From Streptomyces sp. NBC_01233 (lineage in GTDB: Bacteria > Actinomycetota > Actinomycetes > Streptomycetales > Streptomycetaceae), in the NCBI RefSeq assembly GCF_035989305.1, contig NZ_CP108514.1, positions 2,604,501 to 2,668,500 on the forward strand: DNA of 64,000 bases, given 5' to 3'. The translations under genes were made by a program, and so were the position numbers. The notes beneath the pieces were generated by a model. It was not told the DNA's origin. It did not search any database and worked only from the letters and a program-made list of their open reading frames with translations. Of the stretch, positions 48,785-57,876 are shown piece after piece. Positions within the stretch are counted from its first letter, which is position 1. Each line of letters begins with the position of its first letter.

Positions 48785-48870
48785 GTCTTCTTCACCTCTA
48801 CGTAGTCGTCGGCAGTCGGCAAGACCGTATCGGGATCGTCCCCGCGCGCGCGGAGAAGTTCATCGTTCAT
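48775..48870 (-). CDS. 31-codon ORF coupled between yggT and divIVA
   Basis: Starts MNDELLRARGDDPDTV and ends DDYVEVKKTCR. Its ATG overlaps the yggT stop (ATGA), and its TGA lies 7 bp inside divIVA, so the ORF exactly bridges the two genes. It is acidic then basic, with no membrane segment. Codon use looks normal for the genome. Translation into divIVA would couple the two. No family recognised; it could be a leader ORF or a small protein. Confidence 0.65.
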   Translation of the reverse strand: MNDELLRARGDDPDTVLPTADDYVEVKKTCR

Positions 48871-49163
48871 ACGCTTCTCGCAGCACCGCTGACGAGACTG
48901 ATGAGGATGTAAACGATGATCATCAGAACGAAGAAGGACAGGTCGAGTGCCACGCCCCCGAGACGCAACGGCGGGATGAACCGCCGAAGAAGCTTGAGCG
49001 GTGGGTCGGTGACAGTGTAGGTGGCCTCCAGAACGACCACCATCGCCTTGCCGGGTGCCCATGAACGTGCGAACTGGAACACGTAGTCCATGACCAGTCG
49101 GAAGATCAGCACGATGAGGAAGCACATCAGCGCGATGTAGACCACCTGTAGTGCGACGCCCAT
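48867..49163 (-). CDS. YggT-family membrane protein
   Basis: A 98-residue protein with two hydrophobic segments, about residues 5-30 and 73-92, and the family signature TDPPLKLLRRFIPPLRLGGVALD between them. In Gram-positive bacteria this gene (ylmG) lies between sepF and divIVA, as here, and is linked to division. Molecular role unclear. Confidence 0.92.
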   Translation of the reverse strand: MGVALQVVYIALMCFLIVLIFRLVMDYVFQFARSWAPGKAMVVVLEATYTVTDPPLKLLRRFIPPLRLGGVALDLSFFVLMIIVYILISLVSGAARSV

Positions 49164-49223
49164 CCCGCGCTTCCCTCTCCCCGTTTCCCGCTCTGTTCCC
49201 GGCCCCGTATCTGACGGATCGGT

Positions 49224-49841
49224 CTAGCTTTGGTTGAAGAACCCGCCCTCCGCGATGCGAGCCTTGTCCTCCGCCGTGACATCGACGTTAGCAGGCGACA
49301 GCAGGAACACCTTCTGTGTCACGCGTTCAATGCTGCCGTGCAGACCGAAGACGAGTCCGGCGGCGAAGTCCACGAGACGCTTCGCGTCCGTGTCGTCCAT
49401 CTCCGTGAGATTCATGATCACCGGAGTGCCCTCACGGAAGTGTTCCCCGATGGTACGGGCCTCGTTGTAGGTCCGGGGGTGCAGCGTCGTGATGCGGTAC
49501 GGCTCCCGCTCGGAGACGACCTTGGGCATGATCACGGGGGCGTTCTTCTCCAGGTTGGTGCGATCAGGTGTGATGGATGCCACGGGGGCAATTCGCGCAG
49601 GACGTCCGTTTTCCACCGGAATTGGGATGGGTTCCCGCTGCGCCGGAGGCTGTACGGCTCGTACCGGTTCGTCCGAAATGGGCGATTGGTGCACGGGCTG
49701 CTGTCGGCGATCCCGCTCCCGAGCCCGTTCCATCTCCGGCTCGGGCTCGAACTCGTCGTCGGGGTCGTACCCCGGGTTGTCGTACCGGTCGTCCTCCACG
49801 AGGCCGAGGTAGACCGCCATCTTGCGCATCGCGCCGGCCAT
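49224..49841 (-). CDS. sepF: SepF cell division protein
   Basis: A 205-residue protein that links FtsZ to the membrane. The N-terminal amphipathic helix is [21 protein letters not shown] charged, disordered linker follows, and the SepF core starts [23 protein letters not shown], with [19 protein letters not shown] and [17 protein letters not shown]. Streptomyces lacks FtsA, and SepF is its likely replacement. GGAGG lies 9 bases before the ATG. It ends 60 bp before yggT. Confidence 0.95.
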   Translation of the reverse strand: MAGAMRKMAVYLGLVEDDRYDNPGYDPDDEFEPEPEMERARERDRRQQPVHQSPISDEPVRAVQPPAQREPIPIPVENGRPARIAPVASITPDRTNLEKNAPVIMPKVVSEREPYRITTLHPRTYNEARTIGEHFREGTPVIMNLTEMDDTDAKRLVDFAAGLVFGLHGSIERVTQKVFLLSPANVDVTAEDKARIAEGGFFNQS

Positions 49842-49890
49842 TCTCCGAGTCCTCCGCTCTGTGGTGGATCGCCCTGTCGCAGGTGCCGCC

Positions 49891-49905
49891 GTGTCACGAA
49901 TGTCA
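49891..49905. promoter_or_regulatory. Direct repeat upstream of sepF
   Basis: TGTCAC-GAA-TGTCAC, a 9-bp-period direct repeat about 50 bp before the sepF start (GTGACA on the coding strand). It lies in the 149-bp gap after yggS and contains GACA elements like those of developmental regulators; the specific regulator is not assigned. Confidence 0.35.
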
Positions 49906-49990
49906 CCAACTGCCCGCGATCCACGTGGTCTGCCCGCTCATCGGCGGGAATGACCATATTTTCTGCTGTGGTCCGACTTTCTTCGCGACG

Positions 49991-50710
49991 TTACCCGAGC
50001 CGGGGTCTCGCGCCGAGTACCGCAGTGCCGACGCGTACATGTGTCGCACCGGCCGCAACGGCCTGTTCCAGGTCTGCGCTCATCCCGGCCGACACCATCG
50101 TGGCAGCAGGATGGTCCGCGCGCATGCGGGATGACAATTCCATCAACCGCTCGAAAGCGGCCTGTTCGCGTCCCGCGTAGGGGCCGGACAGCGGAGCGAC
50201 GGTCATCAGCCCGTCGATCCGCAGCCCCGGTGCGGCGGCGACGAGGTCCGCCAACTCCGCGAGCTGCTCCGGCGCCGCGCCGCCGCGGGCCCCGCGCTCC
50301 CCCGATTCGGCGTCGAGGGCGATCTGCACGAGGCAGCCGAGCTCCCGGCCGGCGTTCGAGGCGGCGGCCGAGAGGGCGGTCACGAGCCTGGGGCGGTCGA
50401 CGGACTGCACCACATGCGCGTATCCCGCCACGGAACGGACTTTGTTCGTCTGCAACTGACCGACGAAGTGCCAGCTGAGCGGCAGATCCGCGCAGGCCGC
50501 GGCCTTGGGGGCGGCATCCTGGTCGCGATTCTCCGCAACATGACGGACGCCCAGCTCCGCCAGCAGTCGTACGTCGCTCGCGGGATAGGTCTTGGTGACC
50601 ACGATGAGCGTCACCTCGTCCCGCGCCCGGCCCGCCGCCGCGCAGGCGGACGAGATACGTTCCTCCACCCGCGCCAGGTTCTCGGCGAGCTCCGACTTAC
50701 GATCCGTCAT
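49991..50710 (-). CDS. YggS/YlmE family PLP-homeostasis protein
   Basis: A 239-residue PLP-binding protein with an alanine-racemase-like barrel. The PLP lysine is in LIVVTKTYPASDV. HFVGQLQTNKVRSVAGY, VQIALDAESGERGARGG and TMVSAGMSADLEQAVAAGAT are family segments. It buffers PLP rather than catalysing. Its start overlaps the pgeF 3' end by 14 bp. Confidence 0.93.
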   Translation of the reverse strand: MTDRKSELAENLARVEERISSACAAAGRARDEVTLIVVTKTYPASDVRLLAELGVRHVAENRDQDAAPKAAACADLPLSWHFVGQLQTNKVRSVAGYAHVVQSVDRPRLVTALSAAASNAGRELGCLVQIALDAESGERGARGGAAPEQLAELADLVAAAPGLRIDGLMTVAPLSGPYAGREQAAFERLMELSSRMRADHPAATMVSAGMSADLEQAVAAGATHVRVGTAVLGARPRLG

Positions 50711-51485
50711 TCTTCTTTTCCCCCGGGGGTCCGGGGGTCGTCCCCCGGGAAAGCTCCGTCAACCAGACATATCCGGCAAGCCGTCCGGTCACCCGGTCGC
50801 GGCGGTACGAGAAGTGGTCCCGTGACTCCAGTGTGCAGACCGGTGAACGGCGGCTGTTCACCACCCCCGCCTCCGCGAGCTGCGCGTGCACTCCGGCGAC
50901 CACGTCCACGGCCGGTGTCCCCCAGCTGGTCTCGGCCCGGGCTGCGGGCACCACTTCGGCCACCGCCTCCCGCATCTCGGCGGGCACCTCGTAGCAGTGT
51001 CCGCAGACCGCGGGTCCGGTACGGGCGATGATCCGCCCGGGCTCGGCCCCGAGGGAGACCATCGCCTCGACGGCTGCGGGCACCACCCCGGCGACCAGTC
51101 CGGGCCGCCCCGCGTGGGCGGCCCCCGCGACCCCGGCGACGGGGTCCGCCAGCAGGACGGGCGTGCAGTCGGCGGTGAGCACCGCGAGGGCGAGCCCCCG
51201 ACGGGCGGTCACCACCGCGTCCACCGCGGGGACCTCGGCGTCCGGGCCCCACGGCCCGTCCACCACGGCGACGTCGCGGCCGTGGACCTGGTTCATCCAG
51301 ACCACCCGGTCCGGGGCGAGCCCCAGGGACCCCGCGGCCAGTGCCCGGTTCGCCAGAACGGCGGCCGGGTCGTCTCCGACCGCGCCGCCGAGGTTGAGCT
51401 CTTCGTACGGAACGGCGCTCACCCCGCCCCACCGGTCGGTGAAGGCGAAGTGGGCGCCGCCCACGTGGTGCTGCTCCGGTGTCAC
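50697..51485 (-). CDS. pgeF: YlmD/PgeF-type copper or zinc protein (peptidoglycan editing factor)
   Basis: A 262-residue DUF152 protein. Metal ligands are in [28 protein letters not shown] and [13 protein letters not shown]. Once called polyphenol oxidase/laccase, the family is now linked to removing misincorporated residues from peptidoglycan precursors. GTG overlaps the ftsZ stop (GTGA). Confidence 0.92.
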   Translation of the reverse strand: MTPEQHHVGGAHFAFTDRWGGVSAVPYEELNLGGAVGDDPAAVLANRALAAGSLGLAPDRVVWMNQVHGRDVAVVDGPWGPDAEVPAVDAVVTARRGLALAVLTADCTPVLLADPVAGVAGAAHAGRPGLVAGVVPAAVEAMVSLGAEPGRIIARTGPAVCGHCYEVPAEMREAVAEVVPAARAETSWGTPAVDVVAGVHAQLAEAGVVNSRRSPVCTLESRDHFSYRRDRVTGRLAGYVWLTELSRGTTPGPPGEKKNDGS

Positions 51486-52687
51486 TTCAAGAAGTCCGGG
51501 ACGTCCAGTTCCTCGGCCGGGCTGTCCTGGTACGGGCGGGCCGTGGGGACCTGCGGCGCGGGGGCCTGGGTCTCGACCGGGGCCGGCTCGACCGGGGCCG
51601 GGGGGTCCTCGCGCGGGGTGACCGTGCCGAGTCCGCCGAAGGCCGGGCGGGCCGGCTCGGCGGCACGCACCGGAGCCGGGGCCGGCTCCTCGCGCTTGGT
51701 GGACGCCGCGCCGATGACGTTGTCCCGGCGGGCCGGGGGCTGTCCGCCGTCGAACCCGGCCGCGATGACGGTGACCCGTACCTCGTCGCCGAGCGCGTCG
51801 TCGATGACCGCACCGAAGATGATGTTCGCCTCGGGGTGCGCGGCCTCGCTCACCAGCTGCGCGGCCTCGTTGATCTCGAAGAGACCGAGGTCCGAGCCAC
51901 CGGAGATGGAGAGCAGCACGCCCCTGGCGCCGTCGATGGACGCCTCCAGCAGCGGCGAGGAGATCGCCATCTCGGCCGCGGCCACCGCGCGGTCGTCGCC
52001 GCGGGCCGAGCCGATGCCCATCAGGGCCGAGCCGGCCTCGGACATCACGGACTTGACGTCGGCGAAGTCGAGGTTGATCAGACCCGGGGTGGTGATGAGG
52101 TCGGTGATGCCCTGGACGCCCGAGAGCAGGACCTGGTCGGCCGACTTGAAGGCGTCGAGCACGCTGACCTGGCGGTCCGAGATGGACAGCAGTCGGTCGT
52201 TGGGGATGACGATGAGGGTGTCGACCTCTTCGCGGAGCTCGGCGATGCCGTCCTCCGCCTGGTTCGCGCGGCGCCGGCCCTCGAAGGTGAACGGCCGGGT
52301 GACCACACCGATCGTCAGGGCGCCCAGCGAGCGCGCGATGTTGGCGACGACGGGTGCGCCGCCGGTGCCGGTGCCGCCGCCTTCACCGGCGGTGACGAAG
52401 ACCATGTCGGCCCCCTTGAGGACCTCCTCGATCTCCTCGCGGTGGTCCTCTGCCGCCTTGCGGCCGACGGCCGGGTTGGCGCCGGCGCCGAGGCCCCGGG
52501 TGAGTTCACGGCCGACGTCGAGCTTGACGTCGGCGTCGCTCATCAACAGCGCCTGGGCGTCCGTGTTGATGGCGATGAACTCGACGCCCTTGAGACCGAC
52601 CTCGATCATTCGGTTGATGGCATTGACACCACCGCCGCCGACACCGATGACCTTGATGACTGCGAGGTAGTTCTGCGGTGCTGCCAC
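51482..52687 (-). CDS. ftsZ: Cell division protein FtsZ
   Basis: A 401-residue tubulin-like GTPase forming the Z-ring in vegetative and sporulation septa. The GTP-binding G-box is [39 protein letters not shown] and the T7 region VDLIN-like [16 protein letters not shown] are present. The C-terminal conserved peptide [11 protein letters not shown] binds partners such as SepF. The GTG has GAGAGG upstream. A long (279 bp) promoter region separates it from ftsQ. Confidence 0.98.
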   Translation of the reverse strand: MAAPQNYLAVIKVIGVGGGGVNAINRMIEVGLKGVEFIAINTDAQALLMSDADVKLDVGRELTRGLGAGANPAVGRKAAEDHREEIEEVLKGADMVFVTAGEGGGTGTGGAPVVANIARSLGALTIGVVTRPFTFEGRRRANQAEDGIAELREEVDTLIVIPNDRLLSISDRQVSVLDAFKSADQVLLSGVQGITDLITTPGLINLDFADVKSVMSEAGSALMGIGSARGDDRAVAAAEMAISSPLLEASIDGARGVLLSISGGSDLGLFEINEAAQLVSEAAHPEANIIFGAVIDDALGDEVRVTVIAAGFDGGQPPARRDNVIGAASTKREEPAPAPVRAAEPARPAFGGLGTVTPREDPPAPVEPAPVETQAPAPQVPTARPYQDSPAEELDVPDFLK

Positions 52688-52846
52688 GTCGAAGGCCTCT
52701 CGCCTCGAGTTACGTGTCGCCGCCTCGCGGGCCTGCGTTGCGACGACTGATGCCGAAATAGGGACGGTCCGAACGCGCCGACCCGAACCCTCACCCTGAA
52801 GTTTAGGGTTAGGGGTGTGTCTGTTCCTTGGACTCTTCCGAACAGG

Positions 52847-52876
52847 ACACTAAGTCGACAAGTAGCGCGCGTTCAA
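52847..52876 (-). promoter_or_regulatory. Candidate ftsZ promoter
   Basis: TTGAAC (52871-52876) and TAGTGT (52847-52852) on the minus strand, 18 bp apart, about 160 bp before the ftsZ start. GACAC (52846-52850, plus strand) overlaps the -10; GACAC is the core of known WhiA sites. A palindrome GTGATCAC (52915-52922) lies further upstream, resembling BldD half-sites. ftsZ in Streptomyces has several promoters; which of these elements is used is not known from sequence. Confidence 0.5.
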
Positions 52877-52959
52877 CGAACACGCCGAACCTCCCGTTTT
52901 TCTTTTCACCCTATGTGATCACCCGTATCGCTGGCCAACCAGGGTGCGTCGTTGTTCGA

Positions 52960-52977
52960 CCGGGAGTCAACTCCCGG
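52960..52977 (-). terminator. Hairpin over the ftsQ stop codon
   Basis: CCGGGAG-TCAA-CTCCCGG; the ftsQ stop lies in the loop. No T-run follows, so it is at best a weak terminator separating ftsQ from ftsZ. Confidence 0.4.
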
Positions 52978-53821
52978 ACACTGCAGGGGCGGTGGGGACG
53001 CTCACGTCGAAGTGAGCGGCCTTGGGCGCGGCTTTCAGCAAAGCGGTCAGCGCACGCCCCTTCGCCTCGCTCTGTTCGCCGCTCCCCCACGTCACGGACC
53101 GGCCCCCGGTCAGCTCCAGGACCACCGAATCATAGGAACCCACCTTGACCTGCACGGTTTCCCTGGCGACCGGTTCCGGGAGGGCGCCGGCGACGAGAAC
53201 GGCCTCGTGCAGGAGCCGTTCCTCGTCGAAGCGGCGGGCGCTCGGCGATCGTGCGGCGTTCAATTCCAGGACCGGAACGCCCGCGGGCGCTTTCGGAACC
53301 GTGTCGAATCGCACACCCGAAGCGTCCACTTCGACGAAGTCGGCGCCCTTTTTGATGAGCAGGACAGGTTTGCGTTCCGTCACTTTCAGCCCGATTCCAT
53401 GCGGCCAGGCCCGCACCACGTCGACCGAATCGATGCGGGGCAGCCGGCCGCGGACGCGGCTCTCGATCTCGTCGGTGTCCACGCTCACCAGGGCCGCGCC
53501 GACGGGCACGGCCGCGGCCGAGAGGACCTGCTCGGAGGTGAGCACCTCCGTGCCGCTCGCCGTGACCCTCTCGACGCGGAGCCAGGAGGAGCCGTAGAGC
53601 ACCCAGGTGCCGCCCGCGACGAGGAGCACCGCGGCGGCCAGGGAGGCCAGCACGGGGCCCCGGCGCAGGCGTGCGCCGGGGCCCTGCGGGCCGGATCCCT
53701 TCACGGACTTGCCGGACTTGGGGGCCTTGGGCGGTTTGGGAGAGCCGGCGCCCTTGCGGGCGGGCCGGCCGGACCCGCCGGAACCCGGGGTCCCGCGCTG
53801 TGCGGTCGTCGCTCCGGCCAC
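52967..53821 (-). CDS. ftsQ: Cell division protein FtsQ
   Basis: A 284-residue bitopic divisome protein. A Pro/Lys/Gly-rich cytoplasmic tail (about 55 residues) is followed by one membrane helix (VLASLAAAVLLVAGGTWVLY), the POTRA domain (WLRVERVTASGTEVLTSEQV), and the beta-rich FtsQ domain. The GTG has GAGG 8 bases upstream. It follows murG after 29 bp, with no murC between them. Confidence 0.93.
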   Translation of the reverse strand: MAGATTAQRGTPGSGGSGRPARKGAGSPKPPKAPKSGKSVKGSGPQGPGARLRRGPVLASLAAAVLLVAGGTWVLYGSSWLRVERVTASGTEVLTSEQVLSAAAVPVGAALVSVDTDEIESRVRGRLPRIDSVDVVRAWPHGIGLKVTERKPVLLIKKGADFVEVDASGVRFDTVPKAPAGVPVLELNAARSPSARRFDEERLLHEAVLVAGALPEPVARETVQVKVGSYDSVVLELTGGRSVTWGSGEQSEAKGRALTALLKAAPKAAHFDVSVPTAPAVSGS

Positions 53822-53850
53822 TCCTGTGCCTCCTGCGTCTGGGCTCCGCG

Positions 53851-54945
53851 TCAGCGGTTCCTGTGGGCTGCGATCGCCTCGTACACCATGCCGACCAGCA
53901 GCTCGTCGGCGTCCCGGCGGCCGAACTCACCGGCGGCGCGGGACATCTCGTACAGGCGGTGCGGGTCGGACAGCACCGGGAGGACCTGGCCGAGCACCCA
54001 CTCGGGCGTCAGCTCCGCGTCGTCCACGAGGAGGCCGCCGCCGGCCTTGACCACCGGCTGGGCGTTGAGCCGCTGTTCGCCGTTGCCGATCGGCAGCGGG
54101 ACGTAGGCGGCCGGGAGCCCGACGGCGGAGAGTTCGGCGACGGTCATCGCACCCGCGCGGCACAGCATCATGTCGGCGGCGGCGTACGCGAGATCCATCC
54201 GGTCCACGTACGGTACCGGCACATACGGCGGCATCCCGGGCATGTTGTCGACACGCGGCAGTTCGTTCTTCGGCCCGACCGCGTGCAGGATCTGGACCCC
54301 GGAGCGCTGGAGGGTCGGAGCGACCTGCTGGATCACCTCGTTGAGGCGACGGGCACCCTGGGAGCCGCCCGAGACCAGCAGGGTCGGCAGGTTGGGGTCC
54401 AGGCCGAAGGCGGCGCGCGCCTCCGGGCGCACCGCGGCCCGGTCGAGGGTGGAGATGGAGCGGCGCAGCGGGATGCCCACGTAGCGGGCGCCGCGCAGCT
54501 TGCTGTCGGGGGTGGAGACCGCGACGGCGTGCGCGTACCGGGAGCCGATCTTATTGGCCAGTCCGGGCCGGGCGTTGGCCTCGTGGACGATGATCGGCAC
54601 CCCGAGCCGCTTGGCCGCGAGGTAGCCGGGCAGGGCCACGTAGCCGCCGAAGCCGACGACGCAGTCGGCCTTGGTGCGGATGAGGATCTCCTCCGCGGCC
54701 TTGATGGTGCCGCGCAGCCGTCCGGGGACGGTGATCAGCTCCGGGGTCGGCTTGCGGGGCAGCGGCACGGCGGGGATCAGCCCGAGTTCGTAGCCGCGCT
54801 CCGGCACCAGGCGGGTTTCCAGTCCGCGCTCGGTGCCGAGGGCGGTGATGCCCACTGAAGGGTCCTGCCTGCGCAGGGCGTCCGCGAGGGCGAGCGCCGG
54901 CTCGATGTGGCCGGCGGTCCCCCCACCGGCGAGTACGACATGCAC
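53851..54945 (-). CDS. murG: Undecaprenyl-PP-MurNAc-pentapeptide GlcNAc transferase MurG
   Basis: A 364-residue GT28 enzyme making lipid II at the inner face of the membrane. [31 protein letters not shown] and [12 protein letters not shown] in the N-domain. [17 protein letters not shown] and [20 protein letters not shown] in the UDP-GlcNAc-binding C-domain. GTG at 54945 (MHVVLAGGG) is chosen over an out-of-frame ATG overlapping it. The gene lies 6 bp after the ftsW stop. A paralogue is at 35190. Confidence 0.97.
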   Translation of the reverse strand: MHVVLAGGGTAGHIEPALALADALRRQDPSVGITALGTERGLETRLVPERGYELGLIPAVPLPRKPTPELITVPGRLRGTIKAAEEILIRTKADCVVGFGGYVALPGYLAAKRLGVPIIVHEANARPGLANKIGSRYAHAVAVSTPDSKLRGARYVGIPLRRSISTLDRAAVRPEARAAFGLDPNLPTLLVSGGSQGARRLNEVIQQVAPTLQRSGVQILHAVGPKNELPRVDNMPGMPPYVPVPYVDRMDLAYAAADMMLCRAGAMTVAELSAVGLPAAYVPLPIGNGEQRLNAQPVVKAGGGLLVDDAELTPEWVLGQVLPVLSDPHRLYEMSRAAGEFGRRDADELLVGMVYEAIAAHRNR

Positions 54946-54951
54946 CGAAAT

Positions 54952-56313
54952 TCACCGCTCTCCGGACGGACGCTTCTTGACGCGCCGTCTCATCGACTTC
55001 CATCTCACCCCGGTCCGCCACCAGCCGGTCTTCGGCTGCCGCATCGCGAGGGCCGCGCGCGCCGCCGGCTCCTCACGCGCGAAGGCGACGAGCAGTCCGA
55101 CCGCGAACATGGTCGGCAGCAGGGCTGACCCTCCGTAGGAGAACAGCGGGAGCGGGACTCCGGCGATCGGCAGCAGGCCGAGCACCGCACCGATGTTGAT
55201 CACGGCCTGGGCCGTGATCCAGGTGGTCACGCCTCCCGCGGCAAACCGTACGAAGGAATCCTCCGTGCGTCCGGCCACGCGGATACCCGCATAGCCTAGA
55301 GCCGCGAACAGGGCGAGCACCGACAGCGTCCCCGCGAGACCCAGTTCCTCCCCGGTGATGGCGAAGATGAAGTCGGTGTGGGCTTCGGGTAGTTGCCCCC
55401 ATTTTTCCACACTTGCACCCAGCCCGGAACCGAACCATCCGCCCGAGGCGAGGGCGTAGATCCCGTGGACGGCCTGCCAGCAAAGGTCGTTCTTGCCCGG
55501 GTCTGTCGCGCCGAGGCATTCCAGCCGGTCCATCCGGTGCGGACTGGTCTTGATCAGCAGTGCGACGATCGCACCCGTGAAGGCCAGCACCGCGACGAAC
55601 AGCCGGGTCGGGGCGCCCGCCAGCCAGAGCAGACCGAACAGGATGGCACCGAGGATCATCGCGGTGCCCATGTCCCCGCCCAGCATGATCAGACCGAGCA
55701 GCAGGAAGGCCACCGGGACCAGCGGCACCAGCAGGTGCTTCCACTGGCTCAGCAGCCCCTTGTCGCCCTTGCGCGCCAACAGGTCGGCGCCCCACAGGAT
55801 CAGTGCCAGCTTGCCGAACTCACTGGGCTGCAACATGAACGGACCGCCAAGGGAGATCCAATTCTGGTTGCCGTTGATGGAGACCCCTATCCCGGGGACC
55901 TGGACCAGCACCATCAGGAAGAGCGTGCCGGCGAGCACCGGATAGGACAGCGCCCGGTGCAGCTTGACCGGCATCCGGGAGGCGACCAGCAGCAGTGCGG
56001 TGCCGATGAGGGCCGCCAGGAACTGCTTCTTGAAGAAGTACGCGTCGCCGAGGCCGAGCTGGAGGGCCTTGATCATGGAGGCCGAGTACACCATCACCAG
56101 GCCGAGCACGGTGATGAGCAGCGAACTGCCGAAGATCAGGTAATAGGCGGTGAGCGGGCGGTCCCAGGCCTTGCGCAACTGCCGCTGCGTACGCCGCAGG
56201 CCGGCCCGCGGACCGCGCCCCGCGGGCCGCTTCACACGCACCACGGGCCGTTTGCGGCCCTGCGCCTTCACGGCGGACGGCCGCCGCCCCGGCAGCATCT
56301 GCTTGGCCGGCAT
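54952..56313 (-). CDS. ftsW: SEDS glycosyltransferase FtsW
   Basis: A 453-residue peptidoglycan polymerase with about ten membrane helices. A basic 50-residue N-terminal tail precedes LIFGSSLLITVLGLVMVYSA. SEDS signatures: NQNWISLGGPFMLQPSEFGK, GGDMGTAMILGAILF, LPEAHTDFIFAITGEELGL and PLPLFSYGGSALLP. It works with FtsI at the septum. GGAGGGG precedes the ATG. Confidence 0.97.
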   Translation of the reverse strand: MPAKQMLPGRRPSAVKAQGRKRPVVRVKRPAGRGPRAGLRRTQRQLRKAWDRPLTAYYLIFGSSLLITVLGLVMVYSASMIKALQLGLGDAYFFKKQFLAALIGTALLLVASRMPVKLHRALSYPVLAGTLFLMVLVQVPGIGVSINGNQNWISLGGPFMLQPSEFGKLALILWGADLLARKGDKGLLSQWKHLLVPLVPVAFLLLGLIMLGGDMGTAMILGAILFGLLWLAGAPTRLFVAVLAFTGAIVALLIKTSPHRMDRLECLGATDPGKNDLCWQAVHGIYALASGGWFGSGLGASVEKWGQLPEAHTDFIFAITGEELGLAGTLSVLALFAALGYAGIRVAGRTEDSFVRFAAGGVTTWITAQAVINIGAVLGLLPIAGVPLPLFSYGGSALLPTMFAVGLLVAFAREEPAARAALAMRQPKTGWWRTGVRWKSMRRRVKKRPSGER

Positions 56314-56382
56314 CTGTGATCTTCCCCTCCACTCGTACGAGGCGAGCAGCCGGCCGGAGGGAACCTGCCCCGGAGCCCCGGC

Positions 56383-57876
56383 CTAGACCGTGTCCGCAGC
56401 GCTCTCGGCGGCCAGTTCGCGCACTGCGTCGGCGAACGCGTCCCCACGCTTGTTGTAGTTCGCGAACATGTCCATCGAGGCACAGGCAGGTGCCAGCAGG
56501 ACCGTGTCGCCGGGCTCGGCGAGCGCGGCCGCCTCCCGGACCGCTGCGAGCATCGCCCCAGTGTCGGTCCGGTCGAGGTCGACGACCGGGACCTCGGGGG
56601 CGTGTCGCGCCAGTGCCTCGGCGATCAGCGCCCGGTCGGCACCGATCAGCACCACACCGCGCAGCCGCTCGGCCGACTTCTGCACGAGCTCGTCGAAGGT
56701 CGCGCCCTTGGCGAGACCGCCGGCGATCCACACGACCGGCTCGAAGGCGGCCAGCGAGGCCTCGGCCGCGTGCGTGTTGGTGGCCTTGGAGTCGTCGACG
56801 TACGTGACCCCGGCGACCTCGTCCACGTGCGCGACCCGGTGGGCGTCGGGGCGGAAGTTGCGCAGCCCGTCGCGGACCGCGCGCGGCTCCACGCCGAAGG
56901 CGCGGGCCAGGGCCGCGGCGGCGAGCGCGTTGGCGATGTTGTGCGGGGCCGGCGGATTGACGTCCTTGACCTCGGCGAGCTCCTGCGCGTTCTTCTGCCG
57001 GTTCTCGACGAAGGCGCGGTCGACGAGGATGCCGTCGACGACGCCGAGCATGGAGGGGCCGGGGGCGCCGAGGGTGAAGCCGATCGCCCGGCAGCCCTCT
57101 TCCACGTCGGCCTCGACCACGAGGTCCTCGGTGGCCTTGTCGGCGACGTTGTAGACGCAGGCCACCGTGTTGCCCTCGTAGATCCGGCCCTTGTCGGCGG
57201 CGTACGCCTCCATCGAGCCGTGCCAGTCGAGGTGGTCCGGGGCCAGGTTGAGGACGGCGCCCGAGTGGACGCGCAGCGAGGGCGCCCAGTGCAGCTGGTA
57301 ACTGGAGAGTTCGACGGCGAGCACGTCGTACTCCTGCTCGCCGAGCACCACGTCGATGATGGGCGTGCCGATGTTGCCGACGGCGGCGGTCCGCAGGCCG
57401 GCGGCCTTCAGGATCGACGCGAGCATCTGGGTGGTGGTGGTCTTGCCGTTCGTACCGGTGATGGCGAGCCAGGGCGCCGGTTCCCTGCGGGGCTCACCGG
57501 CGGGCTCGCCGGACCGCGCGGCGCGCAGTTCCTGGCCGACCTCGCGGAGCAGCCAGGCGATCTCGACGTCGCCCACGACGTCCACGCCGGCCGCGGCGGC
57601 GGCCGCGAACAGCGGGCTGTCGGGCTTCCAGCCGGGAGAGGTGACGACCAGCTCGGTGCCCTCGGGGAGGGTCTCGGCGTCGCCGAGGCGTACGGAGATC
57701 CGCAGCTCGCCCAGTTCGGCGGCGCGGGCACGGTGGCCCTCGCCGTCACCGCCGTCGACGACGGTCACGACGGCGCCGAGGCCGGCCAGGGCGCGGGCGG
57801 CACTGATGCCGCTCACGCCGAGACCGGCCACGGTGATGTTCCTGCCCTGCCAGGAGGTCACTTGTCGGCTGCCCAT
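56383..57876 (-). CDS. murD: UDP-MurNAc-L-alanine:D-glutamate ligase
   Basis: A 497-residue Mur ligase adding D-Glu. ATP site LAITGTNGKTTTTQMLASIL; substrate domain VAGLGVSGISAARAL; also VNPPAPHNIANALAAAALAR and YVDDSKATNTHAAEASL. Two starts are possible: ATG 57876 (MGSRQVTSWQGRN, overlapping mraY by 19 bases) and GTG 57861, which makes a GTGA overlap with the mraY stop. Confidence 0.95.
   Translation of the reverse strand: MGSRQVTSWQGRNITVAGLGVSGISAARALAGLGAVVTVVDGGDGEGHRARAAELGELRISVRLGDAETLPEGTELVVTSPGWKPDSPLFAAAAAAGVDVVGDVEIAWLLREVGQELRAARSGEPAGEPRREPAPWLAITGTNGKTTTTQMLASILKAAGLRTAAVGNIGTPIIDVVLGEQEYDVLAVELSSYQLHWAPSLRVHSGAVLNLAPDHLDWHGSMEAYAADKGRIYEGNTVACVYNVADKATEDLVVEADVEEGCRAIGFTLGAPGPSMLGVVDGILVDRAFVENRQKNAQELAEVKDVNPPAPHNIANALAAAALARAFGVEPRAVRDGLRNFRPDAHRVAHVDEVAGVTYVDDSKATNTHAAEASLAAFEPVVWIAGGLAKGATFDELVQKSAERLRGVVLIGADRALIAEALARHAPEVPVVDLDRTDTGAMLAAVREAAALAEPGDTVLLAPACASMDMFANYNKRGDAFADAVRELAAESAADTV

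Noticed and set aside
52801..52815. GTTTAGGGTTAGGGG, telomere-like sequence before ftsZ
   Set aside because: Only two short units with no further repeats; Streptomyces telomeres are palindromic and different. Chance or promoter sequence.
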